NCBI GenBank assembly: GCA_964485345.1
Contig: CAZAJB010000014.1
Span: 1-42,976 of the forward strand
DNA: 42,976 bases
Source of the DNA: UBA5420 sp964485345
GTDB taxonomy: Bacteria; Bacillota; Limnochordia; Darwinibacteriales; Darwinibacteriaceae
Reading direction: 5' to 3'
This document shows positions 32,681 to 40,852 of this stretch, piece by piece. Both the position numbers and the translations under genes were made by a program. The notes beneath the pieces were generated by a model. That model was not told where the DNA came from and ran no database searches. It saw only the letters and a program-made list of their open reading frames with translations. How positions within the stretch are numbered: the stretch's first letter is position 1; each line of letters opens with the position of its first letter.

Positions 32681-33713
32681 AGACAAAGGGATCCTCATTA
32701 AGAACATTTACTATATGCTGACTTATGCTTTTCAGGTACTGAAACAGTCAAACTATGAGGAAATTGCCTCAGAGGACTTTGAGAATATCCAGGACCTGTT
32801 GTCTGCCATCCTAGCCAAAGGGATTGCTCAACAGTTGAAGCAAGGCCTGTACCGAGAATATGTCTCGCGGTGCGACAGCTTACCAGTACTCCGGGGTAAA
32901 CTGGACATCTACGGTACGATACAGAATGAAGTCCAATGCAGGCGGCTCCTATCTTGCGAGTACGATGAGCTGACAGAGAACAATTTGTTTAACCAAATCC
33001 TCAAAACAACTGCAGTCATTCTAGCACGGGAAAAATCTGTCCAGCAAACGCACCGGACTGCGTTGAAGAAAGTGCTGCTATTCTTCGATGACATCGACAT
33101 CCTAGAACCATCCGCCATTGAGTGGAAGAGGCTTAGTTTCCAAAGGAGTAATCGCACCTATAGGATGTTACTAAACATCTGCTACTTTGTTATCGATGGG
33201 ATGCTACTGACCACAGAAAAAGGAACGTATAAAGTCGCAACGTTCCGAGAGGAGCATATGTCCAGGCTGTTTGAGAAGTTCGTTCTGGAGTATTACCGCT
33301 ATCATCATCACCACTTGAGTGCCTCACCAGCACAAATCGCCTGGAATGTAGATGATGGCGTCAGCGACTTCCTGCCGAGGATGAGCACAGATATCACCCT
33401 AAAGAATCAAGAAAAAACGCTAATCATCGACACAAAGTACTATACCCGAACCATGCAAACACATGCCCAATACGATAGCCATACACTGCATTCCAACAAT
33501 TTGTACCAGATATTCGCCTACGTGAAGAACCAAGATAGACAAAATACTGGCAATGTTTCCGGGATGCTCCTGTATGCCAAGACCAACGAAGCAATTACGC
33601 CGGACTGTGACTTCCTGATTAGCGGCAACAAGATCAGCGTCAAGACGCTGGATTTGAATGTTGCGTTCCATGATATTGCAGCGCAACTGAATGTCATTGC
33701 AGCGTCATTCTGA
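32673..33713 (+). CDS. mcrC: McrC-type restriction nuclease subunit
   Basis: 346 residues from ATG 32673, overlapping the end of mcrB by 8 nt. An N-terminal region (ILIKNIYYMLTYAFQVLKQS) matches the start of the DUF2357/McrC group. A C-terminal PD-(D/E)XK nuclease core is visible: EHMSRLFEKFVLEYYRYH, then Asp240 in STDITL and Asp253-x-Lys255 in IIDTKYY. The start is fixed by the overlap; a longer frame from 32607 would lie antiphase over mcrB. It cuts DNA when the McrB motor stalls. No methyltransferase that could protect host sites is fused, but a small one lies downstream. Confidence 0.9.
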   Translation: MTRDKGILIKNIYYMLTYAFQVLKQSNYEEIASEDFENIQDLLSAILAKGIAQQLKQGLYREYVSRCDSLPVLRGKLDIYGTIQNEVQCRRLLSCEYDELTENNLFNQILKTTAVILAREKSVQQTHRTALKKVLLFFDDIDILEPSAIEWKRLSFQRSNRTYRMLLNICYFVIDGMLLTTEKGTYKVATFREEHMSRLFEKFVLEYYRYHHHHLSASPAQIAWNVDDGVSDFLPRMSTDITLKNQEKTLIIDTKYYTRTMQTHAQYDSHTLHSNNLYQIFAYVKNQDRQNTGNVSGMLLYAKTNEAITPDCDFLISGNKISVKTLDLNVAFHDIAAQLNVIAASF

Positions 33714-33770
33714 GGGATCATGTGCCTGCTACGGGGCAAACGGTTACATATGCTTCGTTGGGGCCAATCC

Positions 33771-33799
33771 TTGATTCGCACCCTCCCTAGCGGTAAATT
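33771..33799 (+). promoter_or_regulatory. Likely promoter of the methyltransferase gene
   Basis: TTGATT and TAAATT are separated by 17 bp, 34 bp before the ATG at 33833. This suggests that the methyltransferase is not only read from the mcrBC transcript. Confidence 0.5.
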
Positions 33800-33832
33800 T
33801 AGGATGAAATTCAATTACGGGGTGAGCAAATC

Positions 33833-34444
33833 ATGAACTCCACGATCAAATACTATGACGATAACGCCAAAGCCTATTACGAAAACACGATCGACGCAGA
33901 TGTGAGCGAGCTCTATGAACCATTTCTAGAACATCTGGAACCAGGAGCCAAAATCTTAGATGCTGGTTGCGGTTCTGGGCGTGATAGTCTTTTTTTCAAG
34001 CAGGGGGGTTTTTCGGTTACTGCCTTTGATGGTTCGCAAGAAATGGTCAGAGCAGCTTCAGAACGAATTGAGCAAGACGTCTTATGCATGAGCTTCGAGG
34101 ACTTGAAGTTGCCGGAGCAGTACGATGGCATTTGGGCATGTTCTTCTCTGCTTCACGTCAATAGAAACGATCTAGTTTCAGTTCTAAAAGGCCTGTCTGA
34201 TTCCCTCAAGCAGACCGGTGTTTTCTACATGTCCTTCAAGTACGGCACCAAGGAGTACCGAGCGGGCGGGCGATACTTCAACTGCCTAACCGAAGAGAGC
34301 TTTAGAGCCGTGATTTCGGAAATACCCAACCTTCGAATTGCGAGCCTTCTTGTGACTGGAGATGTGCGGCCCGGTAGGGAGAAGGAGCTGTGGTTGAACG
34401 GCTATCTTCTCAAGGAATCGTCTTGCACAAACCCGGTGCGGTAG
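33833..34444 (+). CDS. Class I SAM-dependent methyltransferase
   Basis: 203 residues, cytoplasmic. Motif I ILDAGCGSGRDSLFF binds S-adenosylmethionine, followed by FDGSQEMVRAA (motif II acidic end) and YDGIWACSSLLHV (motif IV region). The group (Methyltransf_11/25, TehB-like) acts on small molecules. There is no DNA-methyltransferase catalytic motif such as DPPY or NPPY, so protection of host DNA against McrBC is unlikely. GGGGTGAG lies six bases before the ATG. The gene ends inside the convergent HD-domain gene with a 35-bp overlap. Confidence 0.85.
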   Translation: MNSTIKYYDDNAKAYYENTIDADVSELYEPFLEHLEPGAKILDAGCGSGRDSLFFKQGGFSVTAFDGSQEMVRAASERIEQDVLCMSFEDLKLPEQYDGIWACSSLLHVNRNDLVSVLKGLSDSLKQTGVFYMSFKYGTKEYRAGGRYFNCLTEESFRAVISEIPNLRIASLLVTGDVRPGREKELWLNGYLLKESSCTNPVR

Positions 34445-35042
34445 GCGACGAGCTGCCTCCAAGATACTCTTCCATCAAATCCTCCAGTTTTTCCAGGGCT
34501 CTGTTCAAATCATGGATCTGCCTGGATATGAAATGTTCACGATCGTCAAGTAAAGCACCGTAGCGCAGTTCAACCTGCTTTGCTAGGTACTCGCACTCCT
34601 CGAGATACTTATGGGCTATAGCCAAGGCCTCTTCTTCAAATCCTTCACTCTTTTTCACCCACAACATCAGATCATCCAGATTAGCCACTCTATCAGCGAG
34701 CTTCACAATGAGGGCATCTTCATTAGCCATAATTCCATCTAGGTAGCTACTCCCATCCGCATTTTCTACATTGCGAGAGAGGAGTTTCAAGCACTCTATT
34801 TGGTTGTCATCCAGGTCTAGGGCACTCTGCAACTCCTCCGCAGTCAGATCGCTATCCTCAATAACATCGTGCAGCAAGCAGAGCCGAAAGAGACCGGCCG
34901 ATCGTCTCATGTCATCAATCAGGTCAAAATAAACATGATCCAGTACATCGCTGGGATGCTGGTAGGCTAGTTTATTCAGCCCTTTCCGTCTTTTTGTTCC
35001 ATAGACTTCTCTGAGAATTCCAAGTGTTGTGGACGTCTTCAT
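34410..35042 (-). CDS. HD-domain phosphohydrolase, SpoT-hydrolase-like
   Basis: About 210 residues. The HD metal-site residues are clear: His in AYQHPSDVLDHV, His-Asp in CLLHDVIEDSDLT and a late Asp in VKLADRVANLDDL. This order is that of the (p)ppGpp hydrolase (SpoT/MESH1-like) branch of the HD superfamily, but no synthetase domain is present. Substrate therefore may be an alarmone or another nucleotide. ATG 35042 is preferred because GGAG lies eight bases upstream; an ATG two codons earlier (35048) is almost joined to it. The gene begins 69 bp from the assembly gap and overlaps the convergent methyltransferase by 35 bp. Confidence 0.8.
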   Translation of the reverse strand: MKTSTTLGILREVYGTKRRKGLNKLAYQHPSDVLDHVYFDLIDDMRRSAGLFRLCLLHDVIEDSDLTAEELQSALDLDDNQIECLKLLSRNVENADGSSYLDGIMANEDALIVKLADRVANLDDLMLWVKKSEGFEEEALAIAHKYLEECEYLAKQVELRYGALLDDREHFISRQIHDLNRALEKLEDLMEEYLGGSSSPTAPGLCKTIP

Positions 35043-35110
35043 TACCATCGCTCCCTCAGTTCATCTCTACCACTATATTTCTAGACACCAATCGCTTTTC
35101 CCGCTCTTGT

Positions 35111-35210
35111 NNNNNNNNNNNNNNNNNNNNNNNNNNNNNNNNNNNNNNNNNNNNNNNNNNNNNNNNNNNNNNNNNNNNNNNNNNNNNNNNNNNNNNNNNN
35201 NNNNNNNNNN
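35111..35210. other. Assembly gap of 100 N
   Basis: Exactly 100 unknown bases. This round number is usually a placeholder, so the true gap length is unknown. Genes to its left and right may not be neighbours, and the promoter and any regulator of the sugar importer operon could be missing. The rest of the 341-bp non-coding stretch (35049-35389) shows no gene. Confidence 0.95.
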
Positions 35211-35389
35211 AACCGAGTTCGGTCCTTTCCCAACACGCCAGTATGTCTTTTCAGGAAATAGGGAGGAATTAGCAGTGTATTTGAAAATCATGGGTGGTGA
35301 AACCATAGTTCACCTGTAGGCGAGAACAGAGGGGGTGAATTCAACTAGATTTGCAGGGCAGGCACTCTAAATTGCAGGGAGGATTTAAC

Positions 35390-36649
35390 GTGAGACTAAC
35401 CAAGAAAGCGCTCGTTGTGTCCATGATGGTTCTTGTTTTGAGCTTACTGGTAGTTTCCAGTGGCATGGCCGAAAGCGTCAAATTGACGTTTTGGAGTTGG
35501 CGTACAGAAGACGTTGCGGCTTACGACAAGTTCATTGCCGAATTTAACGAAACCCATCCCGATATTGACATCGAGTTTATCCCTTACAGGAACACCGAAT
35601 ATAATACCATCTTAGCAACATCCCTCCAGGGCGGGGCAGGTCCCGACATCATCCATCTGCGTACCTATGGTGGAATGGAAGCGCTGGCTCAAGCTGGATA
35701 TTTGGTTCCGCTGGATGACAAAATTGAAGCTTTGCAGGATTTCAGGAGTGATGTACTGCTTGGGGCCACTCTTCGCAAGGACGGCCGTGTTTATGGAGTG
35801 CCCGTGGTCGAGCAAACAGTCCTGGTGCTCTATAACAAAGCAATCTTCAGAGAGCTAGGGGTCGAAGAACCGCAGACTTGGGATGAGATGCTTGCGATCG
35901 CTAGCAAAGCCAAAGCGGCAGGGTATATACCCTTTGCGAATGGTAGTAAGGAGGGTTGGACGCTTGAAACCTTCTTCGGCGCAGTGGCACCAACATTTTA
36001 TGGCGGTGGAGACTTCTTCAGTGAGCTCACCGAGGGTCAAGTGAACTTTACTGATTCTAGGTTCAGAGCCGCTCTTGAGAAAATGCTCGAGTTAAGACCC
36101 TACCTACCCGACGATTACGTGGGTGTAGGTTATACCGATATGCAGATGATGTTTGCGCAAGAAATGGCAGCCATGTTTCTGGCCGGTTCTTACGAATTTG
36201 GCACCTTTGCACAGATGAATCCGGATCTAGAGATTGGCGTATTTGTTGTCCCCCATGAAGAGGCAGGACAGAACAAATACTTCAGCACCTATGCGGATGC
36301 CTCCTTTGGCATGAATGCCAACACGGAGCACCCAGAAGAAGTATTGGCATTCCTGAATTGGACTGCCAGCAAAGAGTTTGGCGATCTCTATGCCAACACA
36401 CTTCAAGTACTTTCCGTGGTTCCTGGAATAGGAATCGCGGATCCCCTACTGCAAGAGATCGTGTCAATGTCGGCAGAGCATGCGACTCCGTACTTGATGC
36501 TAACCGCATTTCGCTATGGCACACCCAGTGGATCAACACTCCTACAAAATGAACTGCAAGGCGTATTCGGTGACACAATTACCATAGATCAAGCCATAGA
36601 GAACATTCAAACAGGTCTCGAGTCTTGGTATGAGCCCTTTAACAAATAA
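35390..36649 (+). CDS. ABC sugar importer solute-binding protein (family 1)
   Basis: 419 residues from GTG 35390, with GGGAGG seven bases upstream; the longer frame from 35351 would put hydrophilic residues before the signal peptide. The signal peptide (KKALVVSMMVLVLSLLVVSS, ending GMAES) is followed by a family 1 carbohydrate-binding protein: KLTFWSWRTEDVAAYDKFIAEFN, GGAGPDIIHLRTYGGMEAL, GVPVVEQTVLVLYNKAIF and MAAMFLAGSYE. Together with the two permeases downstream it forms a CUT1-type importer of oligosaccharides. The exact sugar cannot be told. There is no clear lipobox cysteine at the signal end. Confidence 0.9.
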   Translation: MRLTKKALVVSMMVLVLSLLVVSSGMAESVKLTFWSWRTEDVAAYDKFIAEFNETHPDIDIEFIPYRNTEYNTILATSLQGGAGPDIIHLRTYGGMEALAQAGYLVPLDDKIEALQDFRSDVLLGATLRKDGRVYGVPVVEQTVLVLYNKAIFRELGVEEPQTWDEMLAIASKAKAAGYIPFANGSKEGWTLETFFGAVAPTFYGGGDFFSELTEGQVNFTDSRFRAALEKMLELRPYLPDDYVGVGYTDMQMMFAQEMAAMFLAGSYEFGTFAQMNPDLEIGVFVVPHEEAGQNKYFSTYADASFGMNANTEHPEEVLAFLNWTASKEFGDLYANTLQVLSVVPGIGIADPLLQEIVSMSAEHATPYLMLTAFRYGTPSGSTLLQNELQGVFGDTITIDQAIENIQTGLESWYEPFNK

Positions 36650-36666
36650 AGCGGGTTGGGGTTTTA

Positions 36667-36695
36667 CGGTAAGGGTTCCATGGGAGCCCTTACCG
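36667..36695 (+). terminator. Intercistronic hairpin in the sugar importer operon
   Basis: CGGTAAGGGTTCC pairs with GGAGCCCTTACCG over 13 bp with a three-base loop and one G-T pair. No T tract follows, so it probably limits read-through or stabilises the binding-protein mRNA. Confidence 0.7.
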
Positions 36696-36717
36696 ATTTA
36701 AAGGAGGTAGATGCAGT

Positions 36718-37635
36718 GTGAAGCGTTGGGCTCAAAAACATATCTATCTCTTCTTCCTTCTACCTGGATTACTCATCTATGCACTTTTTATGGTGTATCC
36801 CCTCACGTCGGCCATTGGATACAGCTTGTATTCTTGGGACGGAATGGTCAAAGGAGTCTTTCAGGGGCTGGAAAACTTCCGAGTGGTATTAGCAGAAAAC
36901 CCATACAACATCAGGTTTTGGAGTGCATTTCAACATAATTGGATCTTTTTCGGCCTTACATTTGTGCTGCAAAGCACATTAGGCCTTTTCTTTGCGGTAC
37001 TGTTTACCAAAAAGAAAAGAGGCTATAACGCACTACAGGCCGCGTATTTTGCCCCTTACACACTCTCGATGGTCGTCGTTGGTTTTCTGTGGCTCCTACT
37101 CCTAAACCCCACGTGGGGGCCTTTTAATAAAGGCTTAAGGTTGATTGGACTAGGTCAGTATGTAAGGTCATGGTTGGGTCTGACCAGCACTGCACTTTAT
37201 GCCATCACTTTGGTTAACGCCTGGCGTTGGCTTGGATTTCCCATATTGGTTTTTAAAGCGGGCTTACAGGGTATTTCGGCCGAATATTATGAAGCAGCCA
37301 AAGTCGACGGTGCTAATAGCTGGCAAGCGTTTATCCATGTCACACTTCCCTTGGTGCTACCCACCCTTGGCATGGTCACCATTCTAACCTTTATTTGGAT
37401 TTTCAACACCTTTGATTTGGTCTTCATTATGCAGGGATCCAGTGGCAACCCGTATTATTCTACCGATCTGTTGGGCACGTTCTTTTACAGAACGGCTTTC
37501 GGGGATTCAACAACCGGCGGTGAGCCCGGTCAAACTGGCATTGCTTCGGCTATTGCAGTGTTGATGTTCTTGATTATTTCGGTGGTGTCCTACCTTGGCA
37601 TCAAGCTACTTCGCAAGAGCGAAGTGGAGTACTAA
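36718..37635 (+). CDS. ABC sugar importer permease, MalF-like
   Basis: 305 residues starting at GTG 36718 with AAGGAGGT seven bases upstream. Six helices are predicted. The coupling loop EYYEAAKVDGANSWQAFIHV is followed by TLPLVLPT and matches the EAA motif of carbohydrate permeases. It pairs with the MalG-like protein encoded 16 bp downstream. No ATPase gene lies in the operon, so a shared MsmK/MalK-type ATPase from elsewhere is expected, as is common for Firmicutes sugar importers. Confidence 0.92.
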   Translation: MKRWAQKHIYLFFLLPGLLIYALFMVYPLTSAIGYSLYSWDGMVKGVFQGLENFRVVLAENPYNIRFWSAFQHNWIFFGLTFVLQSTLGLFFAVLFTKKKRGYNALQAAYFAPYTLSMVVVGFLWLLLLNPTWGPFNKGLRLIGLGQYVRSWLGLTSTALYAITLVNAWRWLGFPILVFKAGLQGISAEYYEAAKVDGANSWQAFIHVTLPLVLPTLGMVTILTFIWIFNTFDLVFIMQGSSGNPYYSTDLLGTFFYRTAFGDSTTGGEPGQTGIASAIAVLMFLIISVVSYLGIKLLRKSEVEY

Positions 37636-37651
37636 TGAAGGAGCGCTTGAT

Positions 37652-38497
37652 ATGCATTCCAGGAGATATCTGTGGCAGAAGGGGATCAGAGAAACCCTAA
37701 CGTATTTGTTACTGTTTGGCTTTGCCCTGTTCTTTGTCTATCCCATCTTTCTGATGGTTGTTTCAGCGTTCAAGTCTACTCGAGAGATTTTTGCCGATCC
37801 GTTTGGGCTTCCCGCAGTCTGGCGCTTCGAGAATTTTGTCACCGTGTGGTCTAAAGCCCGCTTCAACATATATTTCTTAAACAGTGTTGTAGTGACACTA
37901 ATTTCCACTGTTTTGGTTCTACTCTTGTCTTCTCTATCCGCCTTTGCCCTGAGTAGGTATAAATTCAGGCTCAACAGCTTCTTCTACATGTTCTTCTTAG
38001 CGGGAATCATGATCCCTATCAGGCTAGGAATTCTCCCCCTGTTTGTGGTTATGCGCAACCTGAATCTAATCAACACGCATTGGTCTTTAATCTTGACGTA
38101 TGTGTCCAGTGGCATGCCCATGTCGGTGTTTCTCTTAACGGGGTTTCTTAAAACCATTCCCAACGATCTAGAGGCCTCAGCGCGGATCGATGGGTGTAGT
38201 GATTTGCGGATTTTCTACCAGATCATGTTGCCCTTGATACGTCCAGGTTTGGCCACAGTGGCCTTAGTCAACTCCATACCTTGGTGGAATGACTTCTTCT
38301 TTCCCTTGCTCTACATTCAGGCGGATCGACTAAAAACAGTTCCACTAGGTATGACACTCTTTTTCGGGCAATACATGACCGATTGGAGCTTGCTTTTTGC
38401 GGGAATGGTGATCGCCAGTATTCCTCTTTTGATTATGTATGTGACCATGTCCAAGCAGTTTATCTCAGGACTAACAGCCGGTGCTCTGAAGGGATAG
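37652..38497 (+). CDS. ABC sugar importer permease, MalG-like
   Basis: 281 residues from ATG 37652, with AAGGAG eight bases upstream; a longer frame from 37595 would overlap the MalF-like gene. Six helices are predicted and the coupling loop is EASARIDGCSDLRIFYQIML followed by PLIRPG. The C-terminal end, SKQFISGLTAGALKG, is typical for MalG-type subunits. It is the last gene of the operon; the decayed receiver-domain fragment is convergent 31 bp after it. Confidence 0.92.
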   Translation: MHSRRYLWQKGIRETLTYLLLFGFALFFVYPIFLMVVSAFKSTREIFADPFGLPAVWRFENFVTVWSKARFNIYFLNSVVVTLISTVLVLLLSSLSAFALSRYKFRLNSFFYMFFLAGIMIPIRLGILPLFVVMRNLNLINTHWSLILTYVSSGMPMSVFLLTGFLKTIPNDLEASARIDGCSDLRIFYQIMLPLIRPGLATVALVNSIPWWNDFFFPLLYIQADRLKTVPLGMTLFFGQYMTDWSLLFAGMVIASIPLLIMYVTMSKQFISGLTAGALKG

Positions 38498-38528
38498 AAC
38501 CAAACGCTCAGCCGTTGCAGTTGGCAGT

Positions 38529-38717
38529 TCACTTACACTCGTTCAGTATGTTCTGCAACGTATCTAGATCGACAGGTTTGCCAAGATGGCGATCGAAGCC
38601 ATATGCCTGTGCCTTCTCAATATCCTCACTTCTAGCATATCCTGACAATGCAACCAAGTAGACATTTTTGAGATCCTGGTCCTCCCTGATCTTTGCCGCA
38701 ACTGCATACCCGTCCAT
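38529..38717 (-). pseudogene. Remnant of a response-regulator receiver domain
   Basis: 62 residues matching only the second half of a CheY-like receiver: MDGYAVAAKIREDQDLKNVY, then ALSGYARSEDIEKAQAYGFD with the switch Ser, then HLGKPVDLDTL with the conserved Lys-Pro. The first half with the acidic pair and the phospho-accepting Asp is missing. It starts 25 bp after the stop of the histidine kinase gene on the same strand. A hybrid kinase that ended in a receiver domain, later cut by a deletion of about 60 codons, explains both parts. A stop codon lies in frame just before MDGY. No ribosome-binding site was seen, so it is probably not translated. Confidence 0.75.
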
Positions 38718-38742
38718 TTTTGATTAAGATGGTGAATGAGCG

Positions 38743-40800
38743 TTACGTGCTTTCAGAAACTGCATTCGTCAGCGTATCAACGTCTCCGTCATTGAGGGGC
38801 AGGCACATGGTAAATAAAGAGCCCTTCCCTAAACCATCACTACTTGCGGTAACACTACCATCATACATCTGGGCAATACTCTTCACAATGGAAAGCCCTA
38901 GGCCGAGACCTCCATCTTCATTTCTATGCAGTGAACGGTCCGCCTGCGCAAAAGGTTCAAACAATTGCGAAATTATCTCAGGGCTAATTCCTATCCCATT
39001 ATCCCGTATGCTGATGACGGCATGCTCTTTCTCTTCTTTAAGCGAGATCCACACAGTTCCGCCTGGTGCCGTAAACTTTAGGGCATTATGCAATAAGTTC
39101 GCTATACATTGTGTGATGCGGATCGGGTCAGCGTTCAGACGAATCGGCCGGGCATGGATTTTCTCACAAAGTAGTACGCCTTTCTTTTCAAACCTAGGCT
39201 TGATATCTTCTAAGGCGTTCTTGGCTACTTCGTTCAGGATAATCCTCTCATTTTCTAGTTTGATCTTGTTTTGGTCGATGCGAGTAATGTCCAGTAAATC
39301 ATTCACCAGCTTGCACAATTGGTTGGACTGTCGCCTCATGATTTTCATCGCCTTCTCGTTTCTCGTTTGATCGTTCGAAACCTCAAGTACTGAGAGGCCT
39401 GCGGTAATGGCGGCCAAAGGGTTTCTAAGCTCATGGGACAAGATGCGAAGAAACTCGTTTTTGTTCGCACTCGTTGCTTCAAGTTTCGCGACCAAGGCGC
39501 TTGCTTTTTTCTCGCTCTCCCGTACTTCTTCTTCGATGCGCTTGTGCTCAGTAATGTCCATGAATTGCTCGGCCAAAAGCCCCCCCGGAAAAGGAAAGAT
39601 CGTCTTCGCGTACCACCTTTTGGTCTCACTGCCGTAATACACACTTTCTACAGGTTGGCCACTACGAAAAGCTTTGTCAAAATCTGCAATCCACTCTGGC
39701 CCCACATGTGGGATCACTTCCAGCGCGGTCTTACCCAAGAAATCTTTAGCCTGATAGCCCGTTTGCTTCTGGAACGCGGGATTCAACTCCAAAAAACGGA
39801 CATCGCGCACATTGCCATTTTCGTCAAATAGCGGTTTTTCCAACGCAAAGCCGTATTCTGTGTTGTCGAATAAAGCTCGATATCTTTCTTCGCTCTGCCG
39901 CAATGCATCTTCTGCCTGCCTTTTCTTGGTGATGTCGCTTGCTGTACCGAACCATTCAACTATATCTCCATCTGCATTGAACATGGGAACTGCTCTTGAG
40001 TGAATCCACCCTATACTTCCATCAACCTTGAAGATACGGTGTTCCAGATCAAGAAAGCTCTTATTCATGATAGCTGTATGAATCATCTCGGCAATAAACG
40101 GATGATCATCCGCGGGAATATATTTCTGCATCCAACTGCGGTCTGAGGGTTGACCATCTTCAAGAATCTTTTTACCCTCAAGCGCATGCATCTGGCTCCA
40201 ATCACCGCTCATATGGTAGACAACATCAACACTTGTTCTGACAAAAGCTCGATATCTTTCCTCGCTTTTCTTTAATGCCTCCTCAGCATTCTTCTGTTCG
40301 GTGTAGATTGCCTGCAATGTTCCTAAACCCTCCACAAAACGCTTGCCAACAGGATTTCCCTCTCTGTCATAAAGTTCTAAAGCAATGGCACCTTGATCCA
40401 TGGATTGAAACAGCGAGTTATACTTCTCCTCTAATGTGCGAAGAGCCTGTTCCATCCGCTTGCGTTCTCTGCTATCGGTGTGTAGAATCGCAAATTTGCT
40501 GTGTTCCCCAAGCGGTAGTACTAGAACATCAAACCAACATCCATGATACTCACTGAACATCTCAGACCTGTCATTCTTCCCTGATTTTCCAATTTCGCCA
40601 TACTTAAGGAACCAACCTGGATCAAAACTAGAACTGAAGTCGGTGGCCTTTTTCCCGACGATTTCCTCCTTGGCCCATCCTAAGAAGTCCGCAAATGTAG
40701 AGTTCACATCCAAGTATAGATAGTCGATTGGATCACCCTGGTCATCAAATAACAATTGTACGATTTGTATTCCGACAGATATGTCATTATTTGTATCCAT
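38743..40800 (-). CDS. Multi-PAS sensor histidine kinase
   Basis: 685 residues without a membrane segment, so probably soluble. Three full PAS domains are seen (about 5-105, 190-300, 310-425). Between the first two, a PAS start (SLFQSMDQGAIALELYDREG) is joined directly to a PAS end (FVEGLGTLQAIYTEQKNAEE), as if about 80 residues had been lost. The kinase core is intact: H-box FLRILSHELRNPLAAI (His456), N-box NLLHNALKFT, G1 RDNGIGIS and G2 GGLGLGLSIVK. AAGGAGGG lies seven bases before the ATG. A receiver remnant follows the stop. It is 52 bp after the helicase gene on the same strand; a partner response regulator is not in the window. Confidence 0.9.
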   Translation of the reverse strand: MDTNNDISVGIQIVQLLFDDQGDPIDYLYLDVNSTFADFLGWAKEEIVGKKATDFSSSFDPGWFLKYGEIGKSGKNDRSEMFSEYHGCWFDVLVLPLGEHSKFAILHTDSRERKRMEQALRTLEEKYNSLFQSMDQGAIALELYDREGNPVGKRFVEGLGTLQAIYTEQKNAEEALKKSEERYRAFVRTSVDVVYHMSGDWSQMHALEGKKILEDGQPSDRSWMQKYIPADDHPFIAEMIHTAIMNKSFLDLEHRIFKVDGSIGWIHSRAVPMFNADGDIVEWFGTASDITKKRQAEDALRQSEERYRALFDNTEYGFALEKPLFDENGNVRDVRFLELNPAFQKQTGYQAKDFLGKTALEVIPHVGPEWIADFDKAFRSGQPVESVYYGSETKRWYAKTIFPFPGGLLAEQFMDITEHKRIEEEVRESEKKASALVAKLEATSANKNEFLRILSHELRNPLAAITAGLSVLEVSNDQTRNEKAMKIMRRQSNQLCKLVNDLLDITRIDQNKIKLENERIILNEVAKNALEDIKPRFEKKGVLLCEKIHARPIRLNADPIRITQCIANLLHNALKFTAPGGTVWISLKEEKEHAVISIRDNGIGISPEIISQLFEPFAQADRSLHRNEDGGLGLGLSIVKSIAQMYDGSVTASSDGLGKGSLFTMCLPLNDGDVDTLTNAVSEST

Positions 40801-40852
40801 TTCTATACCCTCCTTGGAACATGGGAAGGACGTGGGCCTGCCGGGGCGCAGT

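Noticed and set aside
33833..34444. The methyltransferase as the protecting DNA methylase of mcrBC
   Set aside because: It lacks DNA-methyltransferase catalytic motifs and has its own likely promoter; type IV systems need no methylase.
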